From Bacteroidales bacterium (lineage in GTDB: Bacteria; Bacteroidota; Bacteroidia; Bacteroidales; UBA932): 52,991 nucleotides of DNA. A program made the translations under genes and the position numbers. Where the stretch lies: positions 1 through 52,991 of the forward strand of contig JAEDLE010000008.1 in assembly GCA_016295455.1 (NCBI GenBank), in the 5' to 3' direction. A model generated the notes under the pieces. That model searched no databases, was not told the origin of the DNA, and saw only the letters and a program-made list of their open reading frames with translations. This document shows, piece after piece, positions 16,735 to 24,809 of this stretch. The first letter of the stretch is position 1. Every line of letters starts with the position of its first letter.

Positions 16735-18687
16735 TTACCTGAAAAACTTCTGGAGGGTCTCGGCGAGGTAGGTCCTTGCATTCATCCAGGTGTGTCCGCC
16801 TTCTGTGAACATCTTCTCGTAGGAAATGCCCTTGCTGTCAAAATACTCCTGATGGTCAATGACATTTTTGTAGAGGAAGTCGGAGGTGCCGACGCCGAAC
16901 CAGTTGAGCCTGAACTGGCTGACCCTTTCCTTCACGTCCGGGAAATAGATGTCCATCACCTGAGGGGTCAGGTATGCGCTGTATGAAGCGACATATGCGA
17001 ACTTGTCCACATTGCTGTAGGCGGTGAAGAGGGTCTGGCCGCCTCCGCGTGAGAATCCGCCGATTGCACGGTTGTCCCTGCCGGTCTTGGCCTTGAAGTT
17101 GGCCTCCACGAAAGGAATGACGCATTCGGTGAGTTCACGTGCAAACACCTTGTACATGTCCGCAGCCGCAAGAGTTGTAGGAGTAGGGGTGCCCATAGGC
17201 ATCAGTCCGTAAGGCATCACCACAATCATAGGCACAGCCTTGCCCTCCGCAATGAGATTGTCGAGTATGGTGTTCACCTTTCCGACCTTGAACCAGGTCT
17301 CCTCGGTGTCGGTGGTTCCGCTCATAAGGTAGAATACAGGATATTTCTTGCCTTTCTCATAGCCTGCAGGGGTGTAGACTACCAGCGGACGGTTCTCGCC
17401 CAGAACTGAAGACTTGTAGCTCATGTAGCTTACTTTTCCGTGAGGCACGTCCCTGACGGTGTAGAGCGCATCCTCGGAAGGAATTTCGATGAGGCTGGCC
17501 TTGAAATTCTCGTTAGGGAAGATGTCAGGGTTATTCTGAGCCTGCGCCTGAACTCCGTCCACGATGAAGTTGTACGGGTAGATGTCGGCTTTCTCAGGCT
17601 TTACGGTCACGCTCCATATGCCCTTGGAATTTCTGGTCATAGGCTGGTTGCCTTCTGCCAGCTGGGTGGAGAGGCTCACAGACTTGGCTGAAGGAGCGTT
17701 GTAGTTGAAGGTGATGCGTCCGTCAGGATGGATGACGTGTGGCTCGAAAGCCCTCTGGGTAGCGGCAGGAGCCGGATATCCAAGAAGCTGGAGCATGGTG
17801 GAAGCATACCTGCGTCCGAGTTCCCTGTAGCCTTCAGCATCGAAGTGGAGCAGGTCACGGGCATTGGTGCATCCGCTTGAACTGATGACGTGCGCATTCG
17901 GGATGAGCTGCGGAACCCTGGCTATCACCTCATTGTGGGCGGCGCAGGTACCGCCGCGGTCGTTGTTGACCACCTCTCCGAGCAGCAGCGGAATCACCTG
18001 ACCCTCCAGACCGAGGTCCCTGATGATGCTGTCGTAAACCTTCTTTACGTTTGAAGGCCACATAGGGTCACCGTTGTTGGTTTCGCCCTGATGTATGAGT
18101 ATGCCCTTGATGACACCGTCCTTCTGGGCGATTCTTGCAATCTCGATGAGCCTCTTGTAAGGATTGTTGCCATATGCCGCAAGCATGGACTTCATCCAGG
18201 CAGGTGACTCGTTGAGGGCATAGTCCTCGGCCTTCTCTGGAATGAAAGCGTCTATGCTGCAGCCGCCTATTGCTACATTGATGACTCCTACCCTGACGTT
18301 GTCCGGCAGATTCTCGGTGAGGGTGCGTCCGAAATAGTCCACCGGAGTGAGGCCGGTGCCCGGACGGCAGAGAGGCGGAACTGCCTTGTACCATTTTCCC
18401 ATCTCCTTCGGCTGAGGGTTTTCCGGTCGTGCATTTACAGGCATGGTCCTGCCGTTAGGCAGCACGAAAGGTTTCTGCTCCGGCTCGTTCTCGGGGAAGT
18501 CTACCGCCGGCATCAGGAGGAAACGGTCACTGATGCCTTCGAGGTCCTGCTGCTGAACCCTTGCGTTGCCCTCCATGTTGGACTGGCCGATGCACAGATA
18601 GATGTGGAAGTCCGGATCCTGGGCGTTTGCTCCCAAACCGGTCATCGCCGCCAGAAGCGCGGCTGCTGCAAAATGTCTGAATTTCAT
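16735..18687 (-). CDS. Fused SGNH/SASA acetylesterase and CE1 feruloyl-type esterase, secreted
   Basis: A 650-residue exported bifunctional esterase. After a signal peptide (MKFRHFAAAALLAAMTGLGANAQ), residues about 25-330 form an SGNH/SASA esterase domain (CE6-like) with the nucleophile Ser36 in CIGQSNMEG and a downstream HQGETN motif. A small beta-sandwich linker follows (about 335-440). Residues about 445-650 form a CE1/esterase-D domain with Ser546 in GFSRGG and His632 in GGHTW. Such fused acetyl- and feruloyl-esterases are known in Bacteroidota, where they debranch xylan. The ATG at 18685-18687 is chosen for the signal peptide. It is monocistronic with no polysaccharide-utilisation partners beside it, which is unusual for this activity. 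Confidence 0.9.
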   Translation of the reverse strand: MKFRHFAAAALLAAMTGLGANAQDPDFHIYLCIGQSNMEGNARVQQQDLEGISDRFLLMPAVDFPENEPEQKPFVLPNGRTMPVNARPENPQPKEMGKWYKAVPPLCRPGTGLTPVDYFGRTLTENLPDNVRVGVINVAIGGCSIDAFIPEKAEDYALNESPAWMKSMLAAYGNNPYKRLIEIARIAQKDGVIKGILIHQGETNNGDPMWPSNVKKVYDSIIRDLGLEGQVIPLLLGEVVNNDRGGTCAAHNEVIARVPQLIPNAHVISSSGCTNARDLLHFDAEGYRELGRRYASTMLQLLGYPAPAATQRAFEPHVIHPDGRITFNYNAPSAKSVSLSTQLAEGNQPMTRNSKGIWSVTVKPEKADIYPYNFIVDGVQAQAQNNPDIFPNENFKASLIEIPSEDALYTVRDVPHGKVSYMSYKSSVLGENRPLVVYTPAGYEKGKKYPVFYLMSGTTDTEETWFKVGKVNTILDNLIAEGKAVPMIVVMPYGLMPMGTPTPTTLAAADMYKVFARELTECVIPFVEANFKAKTGRDNRAIGGFSRGGGQTLFTAYSNVDKFAYVASYSAYLTPQVMDIYFPDVKERVSQFRLNWFGVGTSDFLYKNVIDHQEYFDSKGISYEKMFTEGGHTWMNARTYLAETLQKFFR

Positions 18688-18738
18688 GGTGTGGTTATCA
18701 TTTTTGAGTTTACAGTCCTTTGGTGTATCAGATATGTC

Positions 18739-18746
18739 CAAAAATA
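18739..18746 (-). promoter_or_regulatory. -7 box for the esterase gene
   Basis: TATTTTTG on the minus strand, about 50 bases before the ATG. No -33 element seen. Confidence 0.45.
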
Positions 18747-18823
18747 CAAATCATCCCGAACTAACACTGCAACAAATGGTTCAGAATCTCTTTGTTTTTT
18801 CGTCATCTGATGCTTTTTGCCCT

Positions 18824-18850
18824 TTCCGGGCGAGGATATGGGGCCCGGAA
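18824..18850 (+). promoter_or_regulatory. Dyad upstream of the Mom/GNAT-like gene
   Basis: Perfect 8-bp inverted repeat TTCCGGGC/GCCCGGAA with an 11-base spacer, ending 4 bases before the TAACTTTG box and covering the -33 zone. A repressor or activator site is plausible. Confidence 0.4.
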
Positions 18851-18854
18851 TTGC

Positions 18855-18862
18855 TAACTTTG
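18855..18862 (+). promoter_or_regulatory. -7 box five bases before the start codon of the Mom/GNAT-like gene
   Basis: TAACTTTG, then CGCCT, then ATG at 18868: the same 5-base gap as at the C11 peptidase gene, implying a leaderless transcript. Confidence 0.5.
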
Positions 18863-18867
18863 CGCCT

Positions 18868-19410
18868 ATGGCAGAACTGACACCGGCACAATTGGAAAGG
18901 TATCCCGGTGAGGTGGCGCGCAAGCGGCTCCTCGCCCACGGGAACGTGTTTACCAGCGTCTATGCCCGCAACTGCGAGCTGCGCCGCATAGACCAGGCAC
19001 AGGCAGACGCCTTTTTCGGCAGCTATCACGACCTGGGAGCCACCCGCTGCCGCTACCGCTACGGCCTTTTCATCGCCAGAACAGGACACTGCCCCCTGCC
19101 CCGGGGAACCATGGTTGCGGCGGCAGGCTTCTCCTCACCGCGCCGCTGGAACAAGGGGGGTGTTGCCATATTCTCTTATGAATGGGTAAGATACGCCTCG
19201 CTTCCGGATGTGAGGGTGGCAGGGGGTATGGGCAAACTCCTGAAGGCTTTCATCGACGAGGTGAAGCCCGATGACGTGATGAGTTATGCCGATGCAGCCT
19301 GGTCCGACGGGGATGTCTACCGGAAGCTGGGTTTTACGGAAGAGGAGGCGAAAGTGTTTCCGGACGGCTCCCGCAGCCTGAAGTTCCGCCTCAAGCTCAA
19401 GGACTGGTGA
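18868..19410 (+). CDS. GNAT-fold protein resembling a Mom-type/phage endonuclease-associated domain
   Basis: A 180-residue protein of unknown substrate. The order of conserved pieces is QADAFFGSYHDLG, then YRYGLF, then a glycine-containing strand MVAAAGFSSPRRW, then YEWVRYASLPDVRVAGGMGKLLKAF, then DDVMSYADAAWSDGDVYRKLGF. From memory this order matches a domain found in phage proteins next to homing-endonuclease modules and in the Mom-like branch of acyltransferases. The VxGGxxKLL segment would be the acyl-CoA-binding loop, so transfer of a small group is plausible but unproven. The ATG at 18868 is preferred over an in-frame ATG at 18817, because the earlier one lies before the promoter box. 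It is convergent with recX, 10 bases apart. Confidence 0.7.
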   Translation: MAELTPAQLERYPGEVARKRLLAHGNVFTSVYARNCELRRIDQAQADAFFGSYHDLGATRCRYRYGLFIARTGHCPLPRGTMVAAAGFSSPRRWNKGGVAIFSYEWVRYASLPDVRVAGGMGKLLKAFIDEVKPDDVMSYADAAWSDGDVYRKLGFTEEEAKVFPDGSRSLKFRLKLKDW

Positions 19411-19420
19411 GAGGCGGTAT

Positions 19421-19891
19421 TCATTTCCCGTCCTTCGCAAGAACCCTTTCCACAGAAGCCTTCACATTGTCATAACCATATCCGCGTCCGAGGGCATATT
19501 TCAGCAGCTTCAGTTTCATCTGCGGGTCTCCCTCCAGCTGCCTGCGCTTCTGTGCCACAAGCGAATCCAGTTTCCTTTCCGCGGAATCCGCGTCCACTTC
19601 CTCCAGCGCCGAGGATATGGTGACCTCATCCAGCCCCTTGGCTTTCAGCATCCAGCTGATCTTGACCGGCCCCCAACCCTGCAGCGAACTCTTGTCCCGG
19701 GCAAAAGCCGTGGCGTACCTGAGGTCATCCAGATACCTGTCCCTGCGCAGGGATTCCACTATCTCCTCCGCGACCGCGCTGTCTCCGTCCATAGCTTTGA
19801 GCGCCTTCGCATAAATGTCCCTGCTGCAGCATTCCCTTCTGGAACAATGCGCCTGGAGCCGGGACAGTACCTTTTTGGCATTATCGTCCAT
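19421..19891 (-). CDS. recX: RecX-family regulatory protein
   Basis: A 156-residue all-helical protein, built of repeated three-helix RecX modules (for example RRECCSRDIYAKAL, then LRRDRYLDDLRYATAFARD, then LKLLKYALGRGYGYDNVKASVERVL). In characterised bacteria RecX caps or inhibits RecA filaments. The paired aromatic/basic motif RYLDDLRYA is the clearest family mark. It is the last gene of a minus-strand operon, 3 bases after the patatin gene. recA itself is divergent from the head of this operon, so recA and recX share a neighbourhood without being adjacent. Confidence 0.9.
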   Translation of the reverse strand: MDDNAKKVLSRLQAHCSRRECCSRDIYAKALKAMDGDSAVAEEIVESLRRDRYLDDLRYATAFARDKSSLQGWGPVKISWMLKAKGLDEVTISSALEEVDADSAERKLDSLVAQKRRQLEGDPQMKLKLLKYALGRGYGYDNVKASVERVLAKDGK

Positions 19892-19894
19892 AAA

Positions 19895-22324
19895 TCAGAA
19901 ATCAAGTCCGAGGCTAAGGTAGAAACCGACCTTCCTGTCAATGTCGGACCAGTGGATATCAGCCTTGATGGGACCGAGTATGGAGTTGTAGGAATACTCC
20001 AGGCCTGCTCCGAAAAACAGCGAGGAACTCTTGCCCATTTCCCTTACCGTAGGGGCCGAATCCCCGACATTGACTATGGCGGTGATATAGTTGTTCTTGA
20101 ATATCTTCGTCCTGATGCCGGCACCCGCGACCGCCAGCATCTTCTCCATCGCCGCGGCATTCGTAATTCCGACAAACGGAATCTGCTGGTCAAGATAACG
20201 TCCCGCCATACGGCCGCCTGCGACGTTGATGTACGGCAGCGCTATCTCAGGCCCGAGCAGCATCCTCAGGTGTGCATATGGCAACAGGGCTACGTTTTCG
20301 CCCAGGTTAGCGACGGTCCTGACCCCGAACTGGATGCTGTGGAAGGCCTTGATCTTTTCCGGTATGGCACCGAATACCCAGGAATAATCCAATGACATTC
20401 CAAGGCCGGAGGTCGGGAAATAATAGTCGTCGAGAGTGTCCAGGTTTCCGCTGAGGAAAGCCGAGAGGTAATTGTTCCTTCTGAATGAAACTATGCCCGA
20501 GTCATCGCTTCCGCTGCCGGACATCAGTGAACCGACCTTGTAATAGTCGGAACGCATGCCCAGATTTATATCCAGATTTATCCAGCGTATGTTCGACAGG
20601 TAAACTTCGTTCCTTTCGTTGAAATACTGTACGTTGAACAGATTTGTGCCGAAACTGAACTTGTTCCTGTCCACATTCTTGGCGGTGACGGTCACATTGA
20701 TGGCGGGGCCTTCTTCCGTGCGGTAGTAATAGTGCAGGCTTGCGTACGGGTTGGTGCCTATCTTTCCGCTCAGCTCAAGCGCGTGCCCGTTGACATTGTG
20801 GATGTTCAGGCCAACGTTCAGCAGCACCGACACTATCTCGTCAGAATCCATCCTCGCCGCCAGCCCCAGCTGGTTCACGGGACCCTTCTTGCACAGGAAA
20901 TGAAGGGTATACGGTTCTTCGCGGCCCAGCAGCTCGTAGGTCACATAGTCGAAATATCGGGTGCCGTAGAGCGCTGCCACCATCTCCTCGATATCCCCTG
21001 AGGTAATCTTGTCCCTGGAACCCAACTTCAGTCTGGAAAGTATGCTGGAGGCTTCTTCCTTACTGATGCCCGAGAACTCTATATTGCTGATTTCCACAGG
21101 CTCGATATTGATGTTCACCGCGCTCTTGCCGTTTCTGCTTATACCCGGGTCTCCCGTCTTCAAGAGTATGTCCATCAGCCCCTCGTCCTGGGCCTGGGCG
21201 GACGCCTCGCCCCTGGCTATCAGGTCATCTATGCTCTCAGGCTCGAAACTCAGCATATTGTAGCCGCTGATATCCGGCTTTATGGTGACGTCCGCTATCT
21301 CGGTATTCTGCTCATAGGAAGCCCTGCCCAGCATGTCTATGCCCTGCATCACTATGTCAGTCAGGTTCTTCAGGTCATCATATTCCTTGTAACCCTCGCT
21401 CAGGTCAACACCGATGACATAGTCCGCGCCGAGTTTTCGGGCGATGTCGGTAGGGTAGTTGTTTCTCATTCCTCCGTCGAGCAGCACCATTCCGTCGGTG
21501 CGTACAGGCGTGAACAGTCCCGGTATGGCCATGGTCGAGCGCAGGGCCGTGTTGATTTTTCCGGAATACCACACCTTCGGTTTCGAGCTGACCATCTCGG
21601 TAGCCACGCATACGAAAGGAATCGGCAGGTTCCAGAAAGCGCAATCGTCGTGATAACCGACCGTGTATGAACTGAAAAGATTGTTCACGTTCTGTCCTGT
21701 GACAAGACCGGAAGGAAGGCTGGTGAGTATTCTGTCCTTGAAGGAAATGGTCTTGCCCGCCTCGTCCTCGGCTCCCAGGCGCAGGTCGTCGAACTGGTCC
21801 ACAACATTCCTGAGTTTCCTGTTGAGACCGCCCTTCTGCCGTTTCTCCTCAGAAGCATAATAGAACGGCATCGAGATGTTGTAGCGTCGCTTGTAGGACT
21901 TTTCCGCATATGACATGTGCCTGAGAGGCACCTTGTCGCTCAGTGCCATGTTCCAGTCTATCTTGCGTATGGCGCTGTCTATGACTGCGGAACTGTGTCC
22001 GGCGCTGTAGAATCCGCCGATGAGGCCTCCCATACTGGTCCCGACTATCAGGTCCACGGGCATGTCAATCTCCTCGAGATAACGGAGCACGCCTATATGC
22101 GCGGCACCTTTCGCACCGCCTCCGCTGAGCACCAGCGCCACCGTCGGCCTGGTCTTCCTTATCGAATCCATCCTCGCCCTGATTTCCGCTGTCGCATGCG
22201 CGTCCAGCGTCGAATCTATTCCGTAGCTGTACTTCTGCGCAGCCGCCTCTCTGCAGGGGAATATGGCAACGCAGGCCACCAGGATGGCCCTCAGTAAAAT
22301 GCCGATTCTGTCAAAAGCTCTCAT
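19895..22324 (-). CDS. Patatin-like phospholipase fused to an outer-membrane barrel (type Vd autotransporter)
   Basis: An 809-residue exported protein. Signal peptide about residues 1-29. The patatin domain (about 60-370) has the oxyanion loop GGGAKG at 68-73, the nucleophile Ser97 in GTSMGG, and the catalytic Asp283 in DGGMRNNYPT: a complete Ser-Asp dyad, so the lipase should be active. A single POTRA domain (about 378-450, VEISNIEFSGISKEEA) and a 16-strand Omp85-type barrel ending in SLGLDF complete the PlpD/FplA layout. The barrel would hold the lipase at or beyond the outer membrane. The ATG at 22322-22324 is chosen because it begins the signal peptide. It lies 16 bases after rlmN and 3 before recX. 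Confidence 0.92.
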   Translation of the reverse strand: MRAFDRIGILLRAILVACVAIFPCREAAAQKYSYGIDSTLDAHATAEIRARMDSIRKTRPTVALVLSGGGAKGAAHIGVLRYLEEIDMPVDLIVGTSMGGLIGGFYSAGHSSAVIDSAIRKIDWNMALSDKVPLRHMSYAEKSYKRRYNISMPFYYASEEKRQKGGLNRKLRNVVDQFDDLRLGAEDEAGKTISFKDRILTSLPSGLVTGQNVNNLFSSYTVGYHDDCAFWNLPIPFVCVATEMVSSKPKVWYSGKINTALRSTMAIPGLFTPVRTDGMVLLDGGMRNNYPTDIARKLGADYVIGVDLSEGYKEYDDLKNLTDIVMQGIDMLGRASYEQNTEIADVTIKPDISGYNMLSFEPESIDDLIARGEASAQAQDEGLMDILLKTGDPGISRNGKSAVNINIEPVEISNIEFSGISKEEASSILSRLKLGSRDKITSGDIEEMVAALYGTRYFDYVTYELLGREEPYTLHFLCKKGPVNQLGLAARMDSDEIVSVLLNVGLNIHNVNGHALELSGKIGTNPYASLHYYYRTEEGPAINVTVTAKNVDRNKFSFGTNLFNVQYFNERNEVYLSNIRWINLDINLGMRSDYYKVGSLMSGSGSDDSGIVSFRRNNYLSAFLSGNLDTLDDYYFPTSGLGMSLDYSWVFGAIPEKIKAFHSIQFGVRTVANLGENVALLPYAHLRMLLGPEIALPYINVAGGRMAGRYLDQQIPFVGITNAAAMEKMLAVAGAGIRTKIFKNNYITAIVNVGDSAPTVREMGKSSSLFFGAGLEYSYNSILGPIKADIHWSDIDRKVGFYLSLGLDF

Positions 22325-22340
22325 AGTGTGCAGTTTATGG

Positions 22341-23414
22341 TCATTCTTTTCCGTGTTCTCCGGCCAGCATGCCGCAGGCTGCATATATGTCCTCTCCTCT
22401 CGAAGCCCTTATGGTGGCGGTTATCCCCGCGCTGGAGATCCTGTCCCGGAACAGTTCCATGACGGGTTCCGGAGAACAGTCGTAAGGGAAATCGGGAATC
22501 TTGTGGAAGCGGATGAGGTTGACCCTGCATTCCAGCCCCTTGAGCATCCGTATTATGGCATCGGCGTGGCGTTTGCTGTCGTTGAAGCCGGCGAACATCG
22601 TATACTCGAAACTCACCCTGCGCTGTCCGCTGAAATCATATTCCCGTATGAGGTCCAGCACCTCCTTGAGTGGGTACGGGTTCTGGACCGGCATGAGACT
22701 GCCCCTCTCGTCAGCGAAAGGGTCGTGCATGCTCACCGCAAGGTGGCAGCGGGTCTCGTCCAGGAACCTGCGCAGGTTCGGAAGTACGCCTATGGTCGAG
22801 AGCGTGATTCTCTTCGGGCTCCAGCCGAAGCCCCAGTCCGCAGTGAGTATCTCTATGGCCCTGAACACGTTCTCGTAGTTGTCGAGAGGCTCTCCCATAC
22901 CCATGAACACGGTGTTTGTAAGGCTGTCGGATTCGTCCACCGAGATATACTGGGAGATTATGTCTGCGGCGGAGAGGTTTCCGTGGAATCCCTGCCTTCC
23001 GGTCATGCAGAAACGGCATCCCATACGGCATCCCGCCTGGGATGACACGCAGAGCGTCTTGCGGTCCCCGTCCGGAATCATGACCGATTCGACGGCGCTC
23101 TCTTCCGTATTGCTGTCATTCTCGTCCATGGCAAGCCCGCGCCTGTGCGAACACTTCACGGGAAAGAGATACTTTCTGGTACCGTCCACCGAGCTGATGC
23201 ACTGGAGGGCAGGGGCCACTCCCACCTCCCATTCGGCGGCAAGCCTTTCCCTGCCGGCCTTGGAGAGGTTGGTCATCTCGTCTATGGTTCTTACCTTCTT
23301 GTGGTACAGCCAGTCGGCAATCTGCTTTCCGGCAAATTGCGGCAGACCCGCTTCCCTTGCGATATCCTTCAGTTCATCGACGTTTTTCCCCAGGAGTCTC
23401 TTCATGTTCTTCAT
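22341..23414 (-). CDS. rlmN: 23S rRNA A2503 / tRNA A37 C2-methyltransferase (radical SAM)
   Basis: Methylates C2 of adenine 2503 in 23S rRNA and, in many bacteria, adenine 37 of some tRNAs. The protein is 357 residues. The radical-SAM cluster motif is CRMGCRFC (Cys129, Cys133, Cys136). GMGEPLDNYENV and the C-terminal CGML motif, carrying the methyl-accepting Cys, are also present. Against the usual family pattern KYLF...ESV.IP.GDR there is an extra loop of roughly 14 residues around position 88-106 (CSHRRGLAMDENDSN), rich in charged residues. It heads the operon rlmN-patatin-recX; the first Met or Met4 could be the start. Confidence 0.97.
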   Translation of the reverse strand: MKNMKRLLGKNVDELKDIAREAGLPQFAGKQIADWLYHKKVRTIDEMTNLSKAGRERLAAEWEVGVAPALQCISSVDGTRKYLFPVKCSHRRGLAMDENDSNTEESAVESVMIPDGDRKTLCVSSQAGCRMGCRFCMTGRQGFHGNLSAADIISQYISVDESDSLTNTVFMGMGEPLDNYENVFRAIEILTADWGFGWSPKRITLSTIGVLPNLRRFLDETRCHLAVSMHDPFADERGSLMPVQNPYPLKEVLDLIREYDFSGQRRVSFEYTMFAGFNDSKRHADAIIRMLKGLECRVNLIRFHKIPDFPYDCSPEPVMELFRDRISSAGITATIRASRGEDIYAACGMLAGEHGKE

Positions 23415-23514
23415 GCTTTCGTGACACTCTTTCCGCTTATGGACTTCGTTTCCCCGTTTGGCGACATCTCTTCGCGCGTGGCGACTTCGTTTTCCCGCAA
23501 ATCGCGGGCCTCTA

Positions 23515-23522
23515 CAAAAATA
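23515..23522 (-). promoter_or_regulatory. -7 box for rlmN operon
   Basis: TATTTTTG on the minus strand, 100 bases before the rlmN ATG; no -33 element seen. The predicted leader contains two of the three GACTTCGT-type motifs. Confidence 0.4.
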
Positions 23523-23741
23523 GGAAAAAAGCGCTCAATACCGAACGACAAGAGCTTGAATTTCTTCCTTCAGGGTATATGGCTACACGTGGCGGCAAGG
23601 TCACGGCCGGCAACGGGCTTTCCGTGTCCAATCGGAATCTCAGGTGGATGAAGGCCAAAAACCAGCTAGCTTGTGCAGTGCAATGGCGCAAGGTTGCCAT
23701 ATCTTTGCAATCGAATGGGAGACGAAGTCCCACCTTTTTTA

Positions 23742-23749
23742 TATATTTG
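23742..23749 (+). promoter_or_regulatory. -7 box for recA
   Basis: TATATTTG, a full consensus match, 28 bases before the recA ATG. A second match, TATCTTTG, lies at 23700-23707, with a short hairpin plus T6 between the two; transcripts from the upstream box would have to pass it. Confidence 0.55.
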
Positions 23750-23777
23750 CGGAACAACTTTAACAACATCACATTTT

Positions 23778-24806
23778 ATGGCTAAGGAAACAGTTCAGGA
23801 AAACGCCGGGACAAATGCCGGAAAACTCAAGGCATTGCAGGCGACGATCGACAAGATTGAGAAAGATTTCGGGAAGGGAACGATCATGAAACTGGGAGAC
23901 CAGCCACAATGGGACGTACAGGTCATACCGAGCGGATCCATCGCGCTTGACCACGCCCTTGGCATAGGAGGCTATCCAAAGGGCAGAATCATCGAAATAT
24001 TCGGACCGGAATCCAGCGGTAAGACCACACTCGCCATCCATGCGATAGCCCAGGCGCAGAAGCAGGGAGGCATAGCCGCAATCATCGATGCGGAGCACGC
24101 CTTCGACAGAAGTTATGCCAAGGCTCTTGGAGTGGACCTCGACGGTTTGCTCATCTCGCAGCCCGACAATGGCGAGCAGGCGCTCGAGATTGCCGACAAC
24201 CTCATCCGGTCGGGTGCGATCGACATCATCGTGATAGACTCGGTGGCGGCTCTCACGCCGAAGGCTGAGATCGAAGGCGAGATGGGAGACAACAAGGTGG
24301 GTCTTCAGGCAAGGCTTATGAGCCAGGCGTTGAGAAAGCTCACGGCGAACATCAGCAAGACCAATACCTGCTGCATCTTCATCAACCAGCTCAGGGAGAA
24401 GATCGGAGTGATGTTCGGAAACCCTGAGACCACCACCGGAGGAAACGCCCTCAAGTTCTATGCATCAGTCAGAATCGATGTGAGGCGCACTACCCAGATC
24501 AAGGACGGCGAGGAAGCCCTCGGAAACAGGACCAAGGTCAAGGTGGTCAAGAACAAGATGGCTCCGCCATTCAAGAAGGCAGAGTTCGACATTGTATATG
24601 GCGAGGGTATCTCACGCGTCGGCGAGGTTGTGGACCTCGGAGTCGAGATGGGCGTCATCAACAAGAGCGGTTCCTGGTTCAGCTACAATGACCAGAAGCT
24701 TGCGCAGGGACGTGAGGCCACCAAGCAGCTGCTTATGGACAACGCGGAACTCTGCGACGAGATTGACGCAAAGATCCGCGAAGCGATGGCAAGGGTGGAA
24801 GACTGA
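23778..24806 (+). CDS. recA: Recombinase RecA
   Basis: Forms ATP-dependent filaments on single-stranded DNA, promotes strand exchange and drives SOS-type autoproteolysis. The protein is 342 residues, the usual size. Walker A is GPESSGKT at residues 76-83, the catalytic-Glu segment IIDAEHAFD follows, and the L2 loop signature NQLREKIGVMFGNPETTTGG is intact. The ATG at 23778 (MAKETVQENAG) is chosen because the longer open frame runs through the promoter boxes. It is convergent with tdk, with only 3 bases between the stops and no terminator visible. Confidence 0.99.
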   Translation: MAKETVQENAGTNAGKLKALQATIDKIEKDFGKGTIMKLGDQPQWDVQVIPSGSIALDHALGIGGYPKGRIIEIFGPESSGKTTLAIHAIAQAQKQGGIAAIIDAEHAFDRSYAKALGVDLDGLLISQPDNGEQALEIADNLIRSGAIDIIVIDSVAALTPKAEIEGEMGDNKVGLQARLMSQALRKLTANISKTNTCCIFINQLREKIGVMFGNPETTTGGNALKFYASVRIDVRRTTQIKDGEEALGNRTKVKVVKNKMAPPFKKAEFDIVYGEGISRVGEVVDLGVEMGVINKSGSWFSYNDQKLAQGREATKQLLMDNAELCDEIDAKIREAMARVED

Positions 24807-24809
24807 TGT

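Larger units (their letters stand above)
23415..23777. other. 363-base intergenic region between divergent rlmN and recA
   Basis: No convincing gene. It holds promoter boxes for rlmN (23515-23522, minus) and recA (23700-23707 and 23742-23749, plus), a small hairpin CCCGC/GCGGG (23495-23509), a short hairpin TGGGA/TCCCA followed by TTTTTT (23716-23740), and three copies of a GACTTCGT(T/C)T(T/C)CCC motif (23441-23455, 23483-23496, and inverted at 23717-23731). Short frames here have no family resemblance. Confidence 0.7.

Noticed and set aside
23145..23651. 168-codon plus-strand frame between rlmN and recA
   Set aside because: It starts antisense inside rlmN, spans the promoter and motif region, and has no domain resemblance.
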